Positions 38,384 through 53,007 of a DNA stretch of 64,000 nt are shown piece after piece. Under the pieces are notes generated by a model that saw only the letters and a list, made by a program, of their open reading frames with translations, made no database searches and was not told where the DNA came from. Positions within the stretch are counted from its first letter, which is position 1; the number at the start of each line of letters is the position of its first letter. The DNA comes from Echinococcus granulosus (lineage: Eukaryota > Platyhelminthes > Cestoda > Cyclophyllidea > Taeniidae): contig NW_020170448.1 of the NCBI RefSeq assembly GCF_000524195.1, positions 350,256 through 414,255 on the forward strand, written 5' to 3'. Position numbers and translations under genes: made by a program.

Positions 38384-41300
38384 ATGGTTGAAAATATTGC
38401 ATACAACAAACACAATGGCATAAGATGGCCTATGTTGGTGGACTACTCGAAAACTGACTGTCGGCGTATTCTTCGAAGACACGAAGTTGAAGCATACGCA
38501 AAGGTGGTCACTGCATTTCGGGCGCAAGGTCTTTTAACTGGAGAGAAACGAAAACTTCTTGAAGACCTCCGCCGTTTGTTGAGCATAGCTTGTGATCGCC
38601 ACAAGGCGGAAGTGCGACGTGCTGTAAATGATGAAGAATTAGCGACCATTTCCAAGTTGTATGTCTTTTTTAACTCTTATTTTTTCCTAGTGTGTGCGGC
38701 CAAGACACTGATGAAAACTGGGTTATTGAAGGACGTCGGATAGCACCGATTTTGCAACGTGGTGTTCCGCAAACGGCCTTCTTGCCTGAAGCCGATGCGG
38801 TTGCAAAAAAGTGGGCTTTCTTAAACTACCAGTTGCCTCAGCCTGCTGAAACAGCTGTTGTTCATACGGATTCGACAAACGACAGAGAACGAAACGATGC
38901 CAATCACCAGAATGTAAAATCACCAAGTCGTATCGAAGCTGTAGGTTTCTCTCCCAATTTTGTAACATTTTTAAGTTAGCATCAATTTGGCTTTTGCGAA
39001 ACAACCCAATTAGTTGTAAATCTTACGCTTTCATCATTACACGCTGCTTTGTCAGCGGATCAGGCGCCATTTTGTGTGAAGCATAATGTTCATTTTTTTG
39101 TTCTCAGGATCTTAAGGAGAATGATAATAATGAGGCGAAAGTATCAGTAACATTGTTGGAAAACACTATTGTTCAAGATGGAGATACGGTGTCTACCATG
39201 GTGCCTGAGGCCGCTGTGGAAATAACGTGTGAAGCTGAGGTACCAAAATCCGATCCAATTTCCTGTGTGGTTGAAGAAAAAACCAGTCTTATCACTGAGC
39301 TACCGATGAGGCGCACTATACACTATGGACAATCGAATTCCAAACGCATATCAGTTTCGATACCATCCAATGCTGATGACATCCCGCATAACGTGCCGAC
39401 AGTTCAATCAAAACCAATCAGTCATACCTGCATTTCTGTAAGCATCTCAACATTAGTGCTTTTTCCCCTTTATGAATTAAAAATTTAATTGATCTATACT
39501 TTTTGCAAACGTAAAGGGTATCAAAAGGTCTCCCTCTGTTACGGAATCCCTTCAAGTGACGAATTTAGTGTCTGAATTAGTCACTAAAACACCCAAGCCG
39601 GCCACAACTTCAGATAGCACGACAAACGGTGTGGTCCCCTTTATTTCAACTCGCAACTTTGTTATTCGTCAGAACAACATATCGACTTCATCTTCAGGGC
39701 CGTTACACAGTTCTCAAAGTACGTTTACTTGCGACCCCATCCTTGCTCCTTAAGAATTCCCTTTAAAAGGGGTTACTTGTTATGATTTCGTCCTCGAAAT
39801 TTCACCTAGAACATTTTACTGTTTAAATTACAAATTAAGTTTGGTGAATGATCTGCGCTCATAATATGCAGAGTATTGTTGCGCTCATTTGACCCGCTTT
39901 TTCAATAATTCACTTTGTTTTAGATCATAAAATGGTACCGCTTTGTCCTCTACAATGTGCTTATCAATATTAATTCAATATCTATTGGGGTTACGCGATG
40001 TATTTATTTTCCCACGCATTAGTGTGAACCGTGTAGGAGCAAGTTTGCTTTTAGTGGTGTAAAGCTATTTAAAGTTGCAGCATTAACACCTCATATGAGT
40101 GTTCCTTCAATTGCTTGTCTTTGATTACATAATAACGAAACCTTGTTAGACCAGTGTTCCTTACGACTCGGCAACTGCTACTGATTACTCAATAGTACCT
40201 CACTTTTCTTAGGCGTTCAAATTAATAAGATTCAAAGTATCAATCCGGCAATCTCCGTTTCTGGACACAATCGAATAACATCCACAGCTGTTACCTCGAC
40301 AACACCAGGCTTGACCACTGTAGTGGTGACAGGCACAACTGGTCCAACTGCCTACGTCTCCCAATCTGTAAACGCCTCGCGTATAGTTAAAAACTACCCA
40401 CCTGTTATTGGCTACCAACCAAGTGTCCCGTCTACTACGCAGCTCTCTGCTTCCAGTATCCTTGCTGATACCAAAAAACACCAACAGCTGCAGCAACAAC
40501 ACTCTATTGTTGTTCAACAGCAGCAGCCTCAAGTTGCAGGCTCAACTGCTGGAAATGTGATTGTTGTTCATCGAGGTTTGTTTTTGTCTCTTAAATTATC
40601 GTGTTATATACCCCGCACTTATTGGAGCCTCGTTTCGGCTTTAAGTGACGAAGCCCGTAACCCTGCGTGGCGCAGGCTATTTCGCTCCTAATGAATTTGG
40701 AAATGAATGAGATCCCAAGTTTGATTATAGTAGTCGCGATTAATTGGTTTAAGAAGTAGCTCCTTGCTTAGCGCCTGGCTTGAAGGAGGGAACTTGACTT
40801 CTAATTTTAGGTCACACAAATCGTCTTGTGACCGCCAGTTCGGCAGTGCCGAGTTCGCCTCACGTGAGTCTTACGACAAATTTGTCCTCCAATTCATCCA
40901 CTTCATTGCCGATAGTATCAACCTCAAGTCGTTCAGTTCGCATCCTCCCTGTAAACACTCCTCTCGTCACCCCAGCCACCCCCGTTACTACGGCGACCGG
41001 CAACACCACCTATACTCCTCTGCTCTCTGGAACCCAATTACAAAATTATACTCATCAACATCTCCATCAACCTAACTATCGTCTCTCCAGTTCTACCACA
41101 ATCGTAAGTATAAAAAAACATCTGTGTCTATTGTCCCATCACTTCAATGTGTCAATGCATGATCATTCAGATTTGCAATGACCCCGAGCTACCAACAGGT
41201 GCTACCAACATCGTGAAGATGCCGATTGGTGGTGGGCTGCTATCGCGATCCACGGTCTCTTCTAACCCAACCTTGGCATCGAATCCACCAGCACCAAGCC

Positions 41301-41395
41301 AGGTCAACTCTCCTGCACTGGTCAGCGTGCTAGAGCCCAAACGACCCCGTCTGGCCTTCGTGCCTGCTGCAGCTTCCCCCTCAGCTAGGCAGTAA
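38384..41395 (+). CDS. EMSY: EMSY orthologue (ENT-domain transcriptional repressor)
   Basis: EMSY is a nuclear chromatin-associated repressor that binds BRCA2 in mammals. The exons 38,384-38,658, 38,691-38,940, 39,108-39,437, 39,517-39,718, 40,213-40,575, 40,811-41,103 and 41,171-41,395 join in consistent phases and total 1,938 nt, giving 645 codons plus a stop. The ENT domain fills roughly residues 15-90: RWPMLVDYSKTDCRRILRR, EVEAYAKVVTAFRAQG and RHKAEVRRAVNDEELATISK nearly copy human EMSY. Exon 2 continues with NWVIEGRRIAPIL and GVPQTAFLPEADAVA, also conserved. The rest is Ser/Thr/Gln/Val-rich and disordered, as in human, but the protein is about half the human length. The first intron is 32 nt. 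It starts 14 codons before the conserved block at the first in-frame ATG. Confidence 0.95.
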
Positions 41396-41735
41396 TGCTT
41401 TTTTTCTCTCTTTCCTCCTTCCCCCCTCACCACTCACACTCCTTGCATTTCATCCGGTGTACATATGTATTCACATTAGGGATTCGTTTTATTCCTCTCT
41501 CCGTCTCTTCCTATCGCCATCCATCCTCTTTAGTCTGACAACTGGCCTCGGTCTTAGAATGCGCCTTCTTTCCTTCCTTCTTGCCTTTACTGGAGGGTGG
41601 CATGCATGATATGCAGGAGGCCGAGAGATCCACTGGAAAATGCACAGTTTAGGTGCAGACTGCGTGTATGCACTGAATCTCTCTCTATATGTATGTATGT
41701 TCAGGACTTGTTATTATTATATTATGCACTATAAA

Positions 41736-41741
41736 AATAAA
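41736..41741 (+). terminator. EMSY: EMSY polyadenylation signal AATAAA
   Basis: A canonical AATAAA lies about 340 nt after the EMSY stop codon, followed within about 20-35 nt by a T-rich stretch (TTGTCTTTTTTTATT), as expected for cleavage and polyadenylation. Confidence 0.65.
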
Positions 41742-42227
41742 TGCCACTATTTCAAGTTGTCTTTTTTTATTAGCTCTGCGTATGTTTGTGACCAATTTGG
41801 TGTAATTAGCTCATAAGGGGATTCCCTTCCTCCGACCAGGTGGAGTGCAAAGGTTAACTCCGATCACTGACCATTTACGCCTCTGTTACTCTCAACGGTG
41901 ACTTCAATGAAATATTGTTGGTTGGGCATTCGGAAGAGGATTTTTTCTGATTTCAAGGCATTGTTTTTAGTGGATTGTAGCTTGTTTTCGAATATCACTA
42001 TAACAAAGGTTAAATGTGCCTCGAGACGATAACTTCAGTGGTTCTGGCTAGTTCTTGAAGTGGAGTCACGAAATCTATTAGTTGTCAGTCGGATTTGCAC
42101 CTAAGGCATTCTTTAGATGTAATGTGGGCAAGGTGGTGGCGATGTGGATGATCTGAGACCATTTGTGTGCCAAGATCTTGTTTTGCGCAAAGGACATGCG
42201 ATTCAACTGTTCCAATATCTTTTTCAG
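41742..42227. other. Short intergenic region between EMSY and the armadillo-like gene
   Basis: About 490 nt with no convincing frame. It ends in a pyrimidine-rich acceptor (CTTTTTCAG) immediately before the ATG of the next gene, so the next transcript may be trans-spliced here or have a non-coding first exon upstream. Confidence 0.45.
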
Positions 42228-44985
42228 ATGCAGCGCTTAGAACTCATAGTTTCTCTGGGAGAATCCTGCAGACAAATCCCATGGAAAAATGAGGATGTAG
42301 AATACTTAGTCTCCCATCTTCGTGCTCTTCGGGCAGTCTTCGTTGACCCGTCCGCCCTAGAAGAACTCGATGCCAACCAGGAAAATTGTACACAAACCCT
42401 CATTGCTTTGAGTTCCATTCTCTCATTCCTCCTCAACCTCGAATCCAGAAGTTTCCTAGATCAGACGGAGGGTCAATTTCATCTCGTACTGTCTGTGTTG
42501 ATTCAATGCTTGGTGAACTGCCTCTCTCACATGGCGCAACACAAAATGCACGTCTCTGGTGAGGTCACAGCCGCACTTATTGCCTCTCTTGTCTACAATG
42601 AGGCTGTCCGCGATTGGGTCTTCTCTCTCAACTCACTCAACTCATTGCCACTGTGGCGGGTCAGAATAGGTTGCTACGCCTTCATCTTAATCACTACTTT
42701 GATTACGTCCGTGCAACAGTTTGGCATTCCATCTGACTTCACAAAGTTCCTCCTTCTAGCAGTGCGTGCTATGAAGGTTATCAGTGTAAATGGGGGAGAG
42801 AGTGTTCAACTGATGCAGACCTGGTTCGATCACTGCATTTCCCTCATCAGTGCACTCTGTACCCTCCCTCCGAGTGAGGAGTACTGGAAACACAAAACTC
42901 GACGACAGGAACGAGCTATAGAGTTGTCGGCCGCTTTGGGTACTATTCTACTTCTCCATGAGTACGAGGAACAGTCAGAGGGGTTGGAGACTCCATCAAT
43001 GAAGAAATTAGCAGAGTTGTGTGGGAACTTCTGCCTGCCTGGGATAAAAGCCTCAAAGGAGTTATGGATAGACATGATGATAGGCATCCTTAGGCACTGT
43101 GCTTTGAAGTCACCGTTCAAAGTACGCCATGAGGAAGAATGCAATTTGAAATCCTATTTCCTTTCTGTGGTGAGCACTTTTGCATCAAGATTTTCCTCCT
43201 TCCTATGAATGAACGATAGGTTGGTAGTATTTTGGACTTAGTGCCGCCATCTGCTAATGTGTGCGGATGGGACCCATTTGTTTAGCAGCTTCCACCACGA
43301 TTTTGCCTGCCTCATTGTGAATTGCTTCCTCATTAACGTATTCATGCTTCGCATAGTAATGAAGCAACCTCATGTGACAGGTCACATCAGGTCACTGTGG
43401 AGTGACATGCTAGAAACTGTTCGGAAATTTTCGGTCATCAGATAATTATGTTAGCAGTGTGTGGAACAAATTATTGAAGCCGATCTTTCTAGTCACTCGT
43501 TTCCACCTTCACTATTGACTGTAAATAAGTAAGTGTTCCTTTATTCAGGCCCTGCCTGATGACGATAGTCAACAAATGTCTGCAATCCTACGAGGTGGCG
43601 TATATTTGACACTCAATCTACTCCCATCAATCGAGGGCACTAACACACCTCAACCCGGTGCGGCAAATAGGGACCAGTTAACCGCCCTTCTCTTCACCAT
43701 TGGTGATTTGATGGTGATTGTTGACTCCCTGTTACAGGCTCATCTTGCCACACGTAAGATGATCGGAGTGGGTCGAAAAGCTCCCAGCCTAATGGATTCC
43801 ATGGTAAATTGTGGTCCAATTTTTTTTCCTGCTGATCTAATGTAATGACTCTAAGTAGCATCCAAAAGGGTTGAAGATAGTCTGGTATAGTTTTTTCTTC
43901 TGACATGGTAGTACAAATATACCACCTAGACGTTGGTACCTGATTTCATTCGTATCAAGAAGGTCAAAATCTCGGCCACAGAGCAGTGATGCTAGCTGGA
44001 GAAAGTGGGCAAGGTTACACAATGGTATGTGAGATAGGCATCAGTGTAACATTGAGATATCCGTGGCTGAGTTCGCAATTACTTTGAGCTAGCAATGTAG
44101 AGCTCAATTTTCCGATTTCTATAAACCTTCAAAAGGTCAAATTAGTATCCCAATCTTTATATCCGTGGTGTATTTTGAGAAGGTCCAGCTTCAACAGATT
44201 ACTTGAGTAAGTTGTCACTTTTAGATTTGAAAACAAAGTAGATTTGCGAAGCTTCCGGTTAGTTCCCAAACTCCATCTCATCACCTTGACTATGTGCAAA
44301 TGACAGATGATAATCACGTTATGGATTACATTCTTGATTTGAGTAATTTAAGTAAGGTGGAGCAACTACAAAGGAATAGTTTTTTTGTCACTTCTCCGAG
44401 AGAGAGAACGTCAGTAGTTCGACACAGCTATGCAAGATGTTTGTAGTTGCACCGCTGATTCTTTTGCAAACATTGAATGGACATTGACCCACATTCCCAC
44501 AGCAACAACAACAACACTTCAATATTTGAACAAACTTCCTTCCTCCGGTATATTTCCTTTTTTTCCAGGGTACTTTCAGTTTTGCCCAACCGAGAAGTAT
44601 CTGTTTTGCAGTGGACCTAAAACAGGATCTCATTCGTTCCCTTTTGTCTATGGTGCATTCACAACCCCTATTGGTTGCGAGCTTCGTGGAATATCCACGA
44701 GTGACGCATATCGAATGCGTCTCCTCCACAGATAGCACTGAAGTGACCGTTAATGCACACGACATATTTTGGGCTCTAATCAATGCTTCCCAACGCGATC
44801 CAGCCAGTCCCTTGGCCGTGGAGTGGACAATTGTCCTCCTTGGTCTCCTCCTCAAACCTGTCATCCAGTCAGACGAGGTGCTGCGAGCTGCAGTCATCAT
44901 GTCCCAACGGATTGCTGAACTCAAACCCTCGACTACTCTAAGGGAACAACTGAAATCCATTCCCGACATTCATTTCCATGATTAG
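42228..44985 (+). CDS. Helical armadillo-like protein, possibly ataxin-10-like
   Basis: Three exons join in phase 0: 42,228-43,169, 43,549-43,803 and 44,626-44,985. They make 518 codons plus TAG. The start is the ATG directly after a CTTTTTCAG acceptor. The product is almost all amphipathic helix, rich in leucine, with no signal peptide or transmembrane segment, as expected for an ARM/HEAT-type fold. The C-terminal part (LIRSLLSMV ... NASQRDPASPLAVEWTIVLLGLL) resembles the ataxin-10 signature LIRLIGNLC ... NPF..EW.I.AIRNL, and the length is near ataxin-10 (about 475 residues). The N-terminal two thirds do not match well enough to be sure. It could be another ARM-repeat family. The next gene follows after only 97 nt. 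Confidence 0.4.
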
Positions 44986-45082
44986 CCCGTGATTTTGAAA
45001 TACAGCTGCAAAGAACCTTTTTTTCTGATCTTTTCACGTCAATATTCTGCCGTTATTACTAATCTCTTTCGTCCATCTTCAG
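44986..45082 (+). promoter_or_regulatory. Operon-like spacer with strong 3' splice site
   Basis: Only 97 nt separate the stop codon of the armadillo-like gene from the first coding exon of MTERF4. The spacer has a TACTAAT branch-point-like sequence, a pyrimidine tract and CAG at its end, but no AATAAA. Such spacers occur in flatworm polycistrons that are resolved by spliced-leader trans-splicing. Confidence 0.5.
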
Positions 45083-47534
45083 GCTTTCATCAGTTTTCAT
45101 GGATTCAAAAATGCTGAGAACCTTCTAATCCGAGGATTTCAAAGGCTTGCCAGTGTGAGAGTGGCAACACCGACTTCGAAACTACTGGATGACTCCCGGA
45201 TGAAGAGTCTTCTAGATCAACCTGCAGAAGCCGCCGTCTTTGCCCAGATATCGAAGATGCATCCAGATTTTGACAGAATGATAGTTAAACCTCTTCTCGA
45301 GGTGGCTAAACTAAGCGCCGCGTCTGTTGTCGACCTGCTTCATCTCGTTCTATCTCAGGATTTGGAGAACTTCTGTCCAGATTCCTGCTTGCTAGATGCA
45401 CGACTCAGGTTGCTTCAACCGCACTTTGTTATCTCTCAGGTGATAAATCCGCTGATGAGGTTCGGGGTGAAGAATCCTTATCGTGTGATTCGTCGATGTC
45501 CGAGTTTATTCACTGCGGCGATTATGAAGGAGGACGATCAAACTCGACTACTGACTGCTCTCTCCACACTGAACATACTCCTTACTAAAAAGGATCTTAG
45601 TTCCCTTGTGAAAAAATACCCATGTAAGTTCCTGTTCTATGTGGTTTTATCGTCTGGCTGGTGAATTTACAAGTGGCTCTTGTCCACGCAGCCGTCTTGA
45701 CTCGGAGTCGAGAGGACTTGCAAACGACACATGACTACTTGACACGTGTTATGGGTCTGGAGGGTTCAGGAGAGATGGCGGGAGCAACAGCAACTCCACG
45801 AAGTGTTCATCACACACGTCATTCCACGCGTCTGCGTCTTGTTTTCTGTCCGGCTTGGCGATTACCCCTCCGGCGCACCGTCACACGACACCTTCTTCTT
45901 CTCCTCGCCAATCAATGGCCACCTTCTCTCCCACATTCTGCTCAGAGTGAGTTATCTCTGAAAAAAAAACGTTATAAGACGCTGAAGCCGAAAACGCTTT
46001 ACCTTTAGATGTACAGAAAGGTTTTGTGTCATCGGATTGCCAATTGTTTAGCGGGAAACTGGGAGGGTCTGAGTGGAAGTGTATCATTCAACGCTGCTAT
46101 GATGCAGCACTGATAGGCAGAACTATCCACTTTTGCTCCTTAACAAGTTTACCCGGACCTCTATGCACACAAATTTGTGGTTTACTTCCACTATGCGGTT
46201 AAAACCTGACCTGAGTTTTCGGCTTAACGAAAATTGGGGGCTGTTGCACAATGCTGAATCACTCGACCTTTTCTGATTTGAACAACCGCCAAGTAGTCGT
46301 TGTGTGTTGGCTTAGAGGTGCTACTTGGAGTGAAAAAAGTAAAGGTGCTACCTATCAGGTAACTGGAAGTTGGAACTCTCTTCACACTGGGTCGGTGTAA
46401 TGTCTGGTTCTAACATGTAAGAGTTTGATAATATACGCAACTGTTTGTGTTCCGCAGTGATAGTTTACCGGCACGATGCACCTTTTTGTGGTTTCTTCTA
46501 CTTTGAACCCGATGAGAGGAATGAGGCGATTTTAGCTTGTTTATTTTGCAAATCGGTCTTAAACTAGTGTAAATCTTGAAGCAGAGGCTATGTTCTTGCA
46601 CTGGACGTTAAAACAACAAAGTAAATGACTAGACGTACATTAGCAAGGGAGTAGAAATAGGTCTGAAAAGCTGTCGACTTGTTCTTCACTGACTGACTGA
46701 CTTGTGAGGAGGAATGGATTTTGTGTTGCTGTGCTTTTCTCCAAGTGTGGTCCGCTCACCGCTCACACCAGCGCACACGTCAAAGACATGCAACACGGCG
46801 TCTCCACAGGACCATCCTTACTCTGTATGTCTGTGTGTGTGTGTGTGTGCATGCAGATGCGATCGTCCACTAGGAATCGTTTGCTGAAGACCAAACAATT
46901 GGAACGGCGCGGATCTGTCTACTTGCTACGACATGACGCAAATAGGGGTGCAAGAAGAAGGCCTTTCCGAACCCTGAGTTCCGAGGCCTAAGCTCTGAGC
47001 CTTGAGAAGCAGCCAGGACAACCATAACTAGGGATTGGGCGGCTTATGTAGTTTTGTTGGGAAGGGAACAGCTAGAGTCTCGCTGTCCATTCTACATATG
47101 TGTAGGAGACGTTTGTGAATTTAGGCGCATGTATACGTGGATTCTAAATTCATTCCAGTTATGCGTCTCCTTTCCTTTGCAGAAGGGCTCTAGTCGGGTA
47201 AATGTGTACATTCAAATGTATCTCCCTTTCTATGAATAGATCTCATTGTCTCTCTTCCTCTCCTTTCATAACCACTCGTGATGAAGAATCTCAAGACTAC
47301 ATTGTTGGACAGCTGCTGACTTGTTCTCCCGAACAATTTTCATATTGGCTTGAGTATCACGATGAACCGGAGGGGGAACGCGTGGAAGGTAGAGCTTTTA
47401 GTGCAAAGGATGTTCGACAATTTGAAAAGATATGCAATACCTTGACCCCGGAGGAGAACTTCATCAGAGAAGAGGAGGATGAAGACTATTCCGACAGTGA
47501 ATCGGATACCTCAGATTCGGAGTATTGTCCTTGA
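45083..47534 (+). CDS. MTERF4: MTERF4-like mitochondrial transcription/ribosome factor
   Basis: MTERF4 is a mitochondrial helical-repeat protein that works with NSUN4 in ribosome assembly. Exons 45,083-45,623, 45,692-45,946 and 47,287-47,534 total 1,044 nt with consistent phases (347 codons plus stop). mTERF repeats are visible: INPLMRFGVKNPYRVIRRCP, then LLTKKDLSSLVKKYPSVL (human ...KILHSCPSVL). The C-terminus has LLTCSPEQF ... DVRQFEKI and an acidic Glu/Asp/Ser tail, as in human MTERF4 (ILRVSEAEF ... EEFQVFKKLLAREEEE). Exon 1 has no in-frame ATG before codon 40; it reads AFISFHGFKNAENLLIRGFQ, a basic, aromatic stretch that would suit a mitochondrial presequence if the start AUG comes from a spliced leader. 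In exon 2 the family-like reading changes frame about halfway, so that region is uncertain. Confidence 0.72.
46832..46849. repeat. (GT)n microsatellite in MTERF4 intron 2
   Basis: A GT run of about 18 nt within the 1,340-nt second intron of the MTERF4-like gene. It produces a spurious Val-Cys repeat frame. Confidence 0.85.
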
Positions 47535-49320
47535 CTTCTGCTTTTTTGGTGTAAACAGACGAGTTGCATTCCTTCACTGAACTCGTATTTTACGGCTCAC
47601 ATGTAAGCTATGCTAACGGTAGTCATTACTTGTCTGCCAACACCTTGATTCCCCTGGTATTAACTTCTTTCAGTCGATGTGTTTTGCATCAATCAGATCG
47701 AGGCTTTGAACTCCACAGATGCAAATACCACAGGGCAGTCCAGACATCGCGTAGTGTGTTCGCAAACTTTCCCGTGAACGAAAATTTGTTACTCCACGGA
47801 TGTGTAACAGTAAAGATGACCGTAGGTACGTTGATGATCCGGATCGTGTTGATTCCCGCTCCATCACTGAACATCCAGGTAACGGAGAGAACGACAGACC
47901 TTAATCGGTATCCAACCTATGGCAAAATTGCACTGAAAAAGCATTTGTGTAGGAACGATGAAAAAGAACCATTTCCAGATACTTGAACTCCCAAATTTAG
48001 CGACCACGACAGCTTCCTGCCCTTGAATATCATGAAAGAATTGGGTGCTGCATTCAACTGGAGGAGACTAGACTTTGGGATCGAACCCTTCTAACGAAAG
48101 CCGGGGGCCAGCATCGATGGCAAAGTGAAGCAGGGCGCCCTAGGACAGTTCAGCCGTACTTACGATTTGGGTCTAAATGCTCTTCTAGGGTGTGCAACCA
48201 GAAGAAAAATCCTTGGACATCAACAATACAATGGGGCATAGATCTTCAAGATCTCGTCGCGATGGTGGGACGTTACAGGTAGCCTGCCCTACACGGACCT
48301 ACTCTATAATTTATAGACATCCACCGGACTCAAATCACCACTCCCGAAATCCGTACTACCTGGAGGTGTGAATCCCGCTTCTTCTGCTTTTATGTATTCA
48401 AATGTTGGTGTTTAAACGACCCGGATGGCACCGCGATTACCATACCCGCTGACGGAAAACAAGCGTAGTTAACGACACCTTTTATGTGGGCAACTGTCCC
48501 GAAATATAATAACGGATACTACGTCTAGCCTTGCCTACACAATGTATCGTTAAGCATCTGACTAATCCAGGTAGTAAGCGCGGATGTGTATTAAAACAAA
48601 AAAATGAGGACTTGTATACAATCTAACTTCCAGCTTGATACTCGCTAATACCTCTGCAAAAAAGGGAAGCTTGGAATAAAGAAGTATATTTAGACATTTT
48701 ACGACTATACAAAGTGACAAATCGCATCATACGACCTTACGAAAGAGGAGAAGTCGATGGCTTTGAGAAGCGGAGGCATGGTGGGATGGAGTGCGAGTGT
48801 TTGATAAATGGGCCGATCACAATTTCGTTCGCACTCTACGCATTCAAGGCATTTGAATTAATGAAAATGGTGAAACATTAGGTGGTACTGCGAAAAATGG
48901 CTGAAACGCATGGGAGAAGGGGATGAGGCTAAAACGAATTGAATACCACGTTACACACACAAAAACATGTACACCCGTTGTGAGTGTACAAAAACTTGCC
49001 TTTAGTTGAAACAGCGTAGATCCCATACGTCGACGAATAACTACAAAACAAAATTGACCAAGGGCCCCGTTAGCTGCCTCAATTTCTCATAAGGGCAGTT
49101 TCATCGCAGATGCAGAAAATGAAGCTACAGTAATTCAAGTCGGTTACTTTCTGGTGATGACAAGACAATTATCTTGTAGGCTTCACCAAAATACAGTTGA
49201 CCTCAGAGGTCCGACCTTAGAAAACAAGATAGATATGGTAATACAATAGCATAAGAGCATACCAAGAGGGAACAGATAATGTACAGAGTATCTAAGGTCA
49301 GCGCAAACTTCTGAGCCGAG
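47535..49320. other. Convergent intergenic region (MTERF4 and PAPOLA 3' ends)
   Basis: The two flanking genes point towards each other. A 140-codon plus-strand frame (47,564-47,986) overlaps minus-strand frames of similar length and matches nothing I know. The stretch from about 48.0 to 48.5 kb is slightly more GC-rich and contains a tRNA B-box-like string, but it does not fold as a tRNA. Confidence 0.4.
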
Positions 49321-52042
<2,722 letters not shown>

Positions 52043-53007
52043 CTGAAAATAGGGTAGGTAGGTAGTGAGAAAAGGAAACCACGACAAGTTAGCTAAGGGA
52101 AAAGAAGATTGACAGTGCACAGTCAGAGAAACCTATTCACATAAGGCATGCGTAGGAACTCACAATGAATGAGTCACACGATCACATAATAGGAAAGGGG
52201 GATCCGTTACTGCAGCTTGTAGCTACAATAAACACCACGTCCCAAAACCCACAAAGGGAAAATCGGCTTAAGGCCCCACTTAGAAAACCCGGTAAGGCTT
52301 AACGAGTTACTTTAAACAAAAAGCATCGTTTTCAAATAATTAATCTTCCTCCTAAAAAATTACCTTCGAGGGGTCAATGTCATGAGTTTAATGTCAAGCT
52401 AAACCTAAACATGGTTGATTGCGACAATTCAAGGAGCAACTTTGTGATGATTGCTGATCTTTTTTTCAGTTTCGGAAAGGAGTCTTGAGCGCCAAAATCA
52501 CCGAGATTTTTATTTCACTGTATTTCAATGATAATTTTTTAAAGTAATGAAATGCCTTAAAATGGGTTAAAACACGCTATCGAATCTAAAATGCGCTTAT
52601 GCCTTGATAGCGCTTACGTAGATATAGCTGTGTTAGCCGTTATTTTTGCTCTAATATAACCATTCCCATTAAGCTCCGTAATTACCGCCTTATTCTGAGG
52701 CGGCCCTTCAAATCCTGGTACCACATTTTGCTTTCGCTATTGGAATGTTGGAGGGCTTCATTAAATATTTTCGGGGTTTGTGTAATTTGTATGCTGGTAA
52801 TTTGGAACTAGATACAGTGAATGTGCGTACTCCTCTGTTCAGTGCAGATTTGAATCAGTCAGCGGCATGTTTGACTACATTTAACCATAAAAACTTGAAA
52901 ATATGCCTCCTCATTACTTTCATTGGCCTGGGATTTATCCATATTACAGACCAATTTAACGTGTTTTTCTTCGGGTAACTTCTGATTGAATGTCTTGTTT
53001 TTTTTAG
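52043..53007. promoter_or_regulatory. Short divergent intergenic region between PAPOLA and PIKFYVE
   Basis: The 5' ends of two oppositely transcribed genes lie less than 1 kb apart, so one bidirectional promoter is likely. A 77-codon plus-strand frame at 52,745-52,978 starts MLEGFIKYFRG and could supply an upstream PIKFYVE exon using a weak phase-0 donor (GATACA/GTGAAT), but the match to other PIKfyve N-termini is too slight to claim. Confidence 0.4.

Noticed and set aside
47564..47986. 140-codon plus-strand frame after MTERF4
   Set aside because: Opposite-strand frames of similar length overlap it, the sequence is not family-like, and MTERF4 has already ended in its acidic tail and stop.
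48065..48125. tRNA B-box-like string (GGGATCGAACCC) suggesting a minus-strand tRNA
   Set aside because: The T-stem does not pair beyond two bases, and there is no D-arm/A-box or acceptor stem at the right distance.
52745..52978. 77-codon plus-strand frame as the PIKFYVE first exon
   Set aside because: The donor needed is weak, and its sequence does not resemble other PIKfyve N-termini; it is mentioned only as a possibility.
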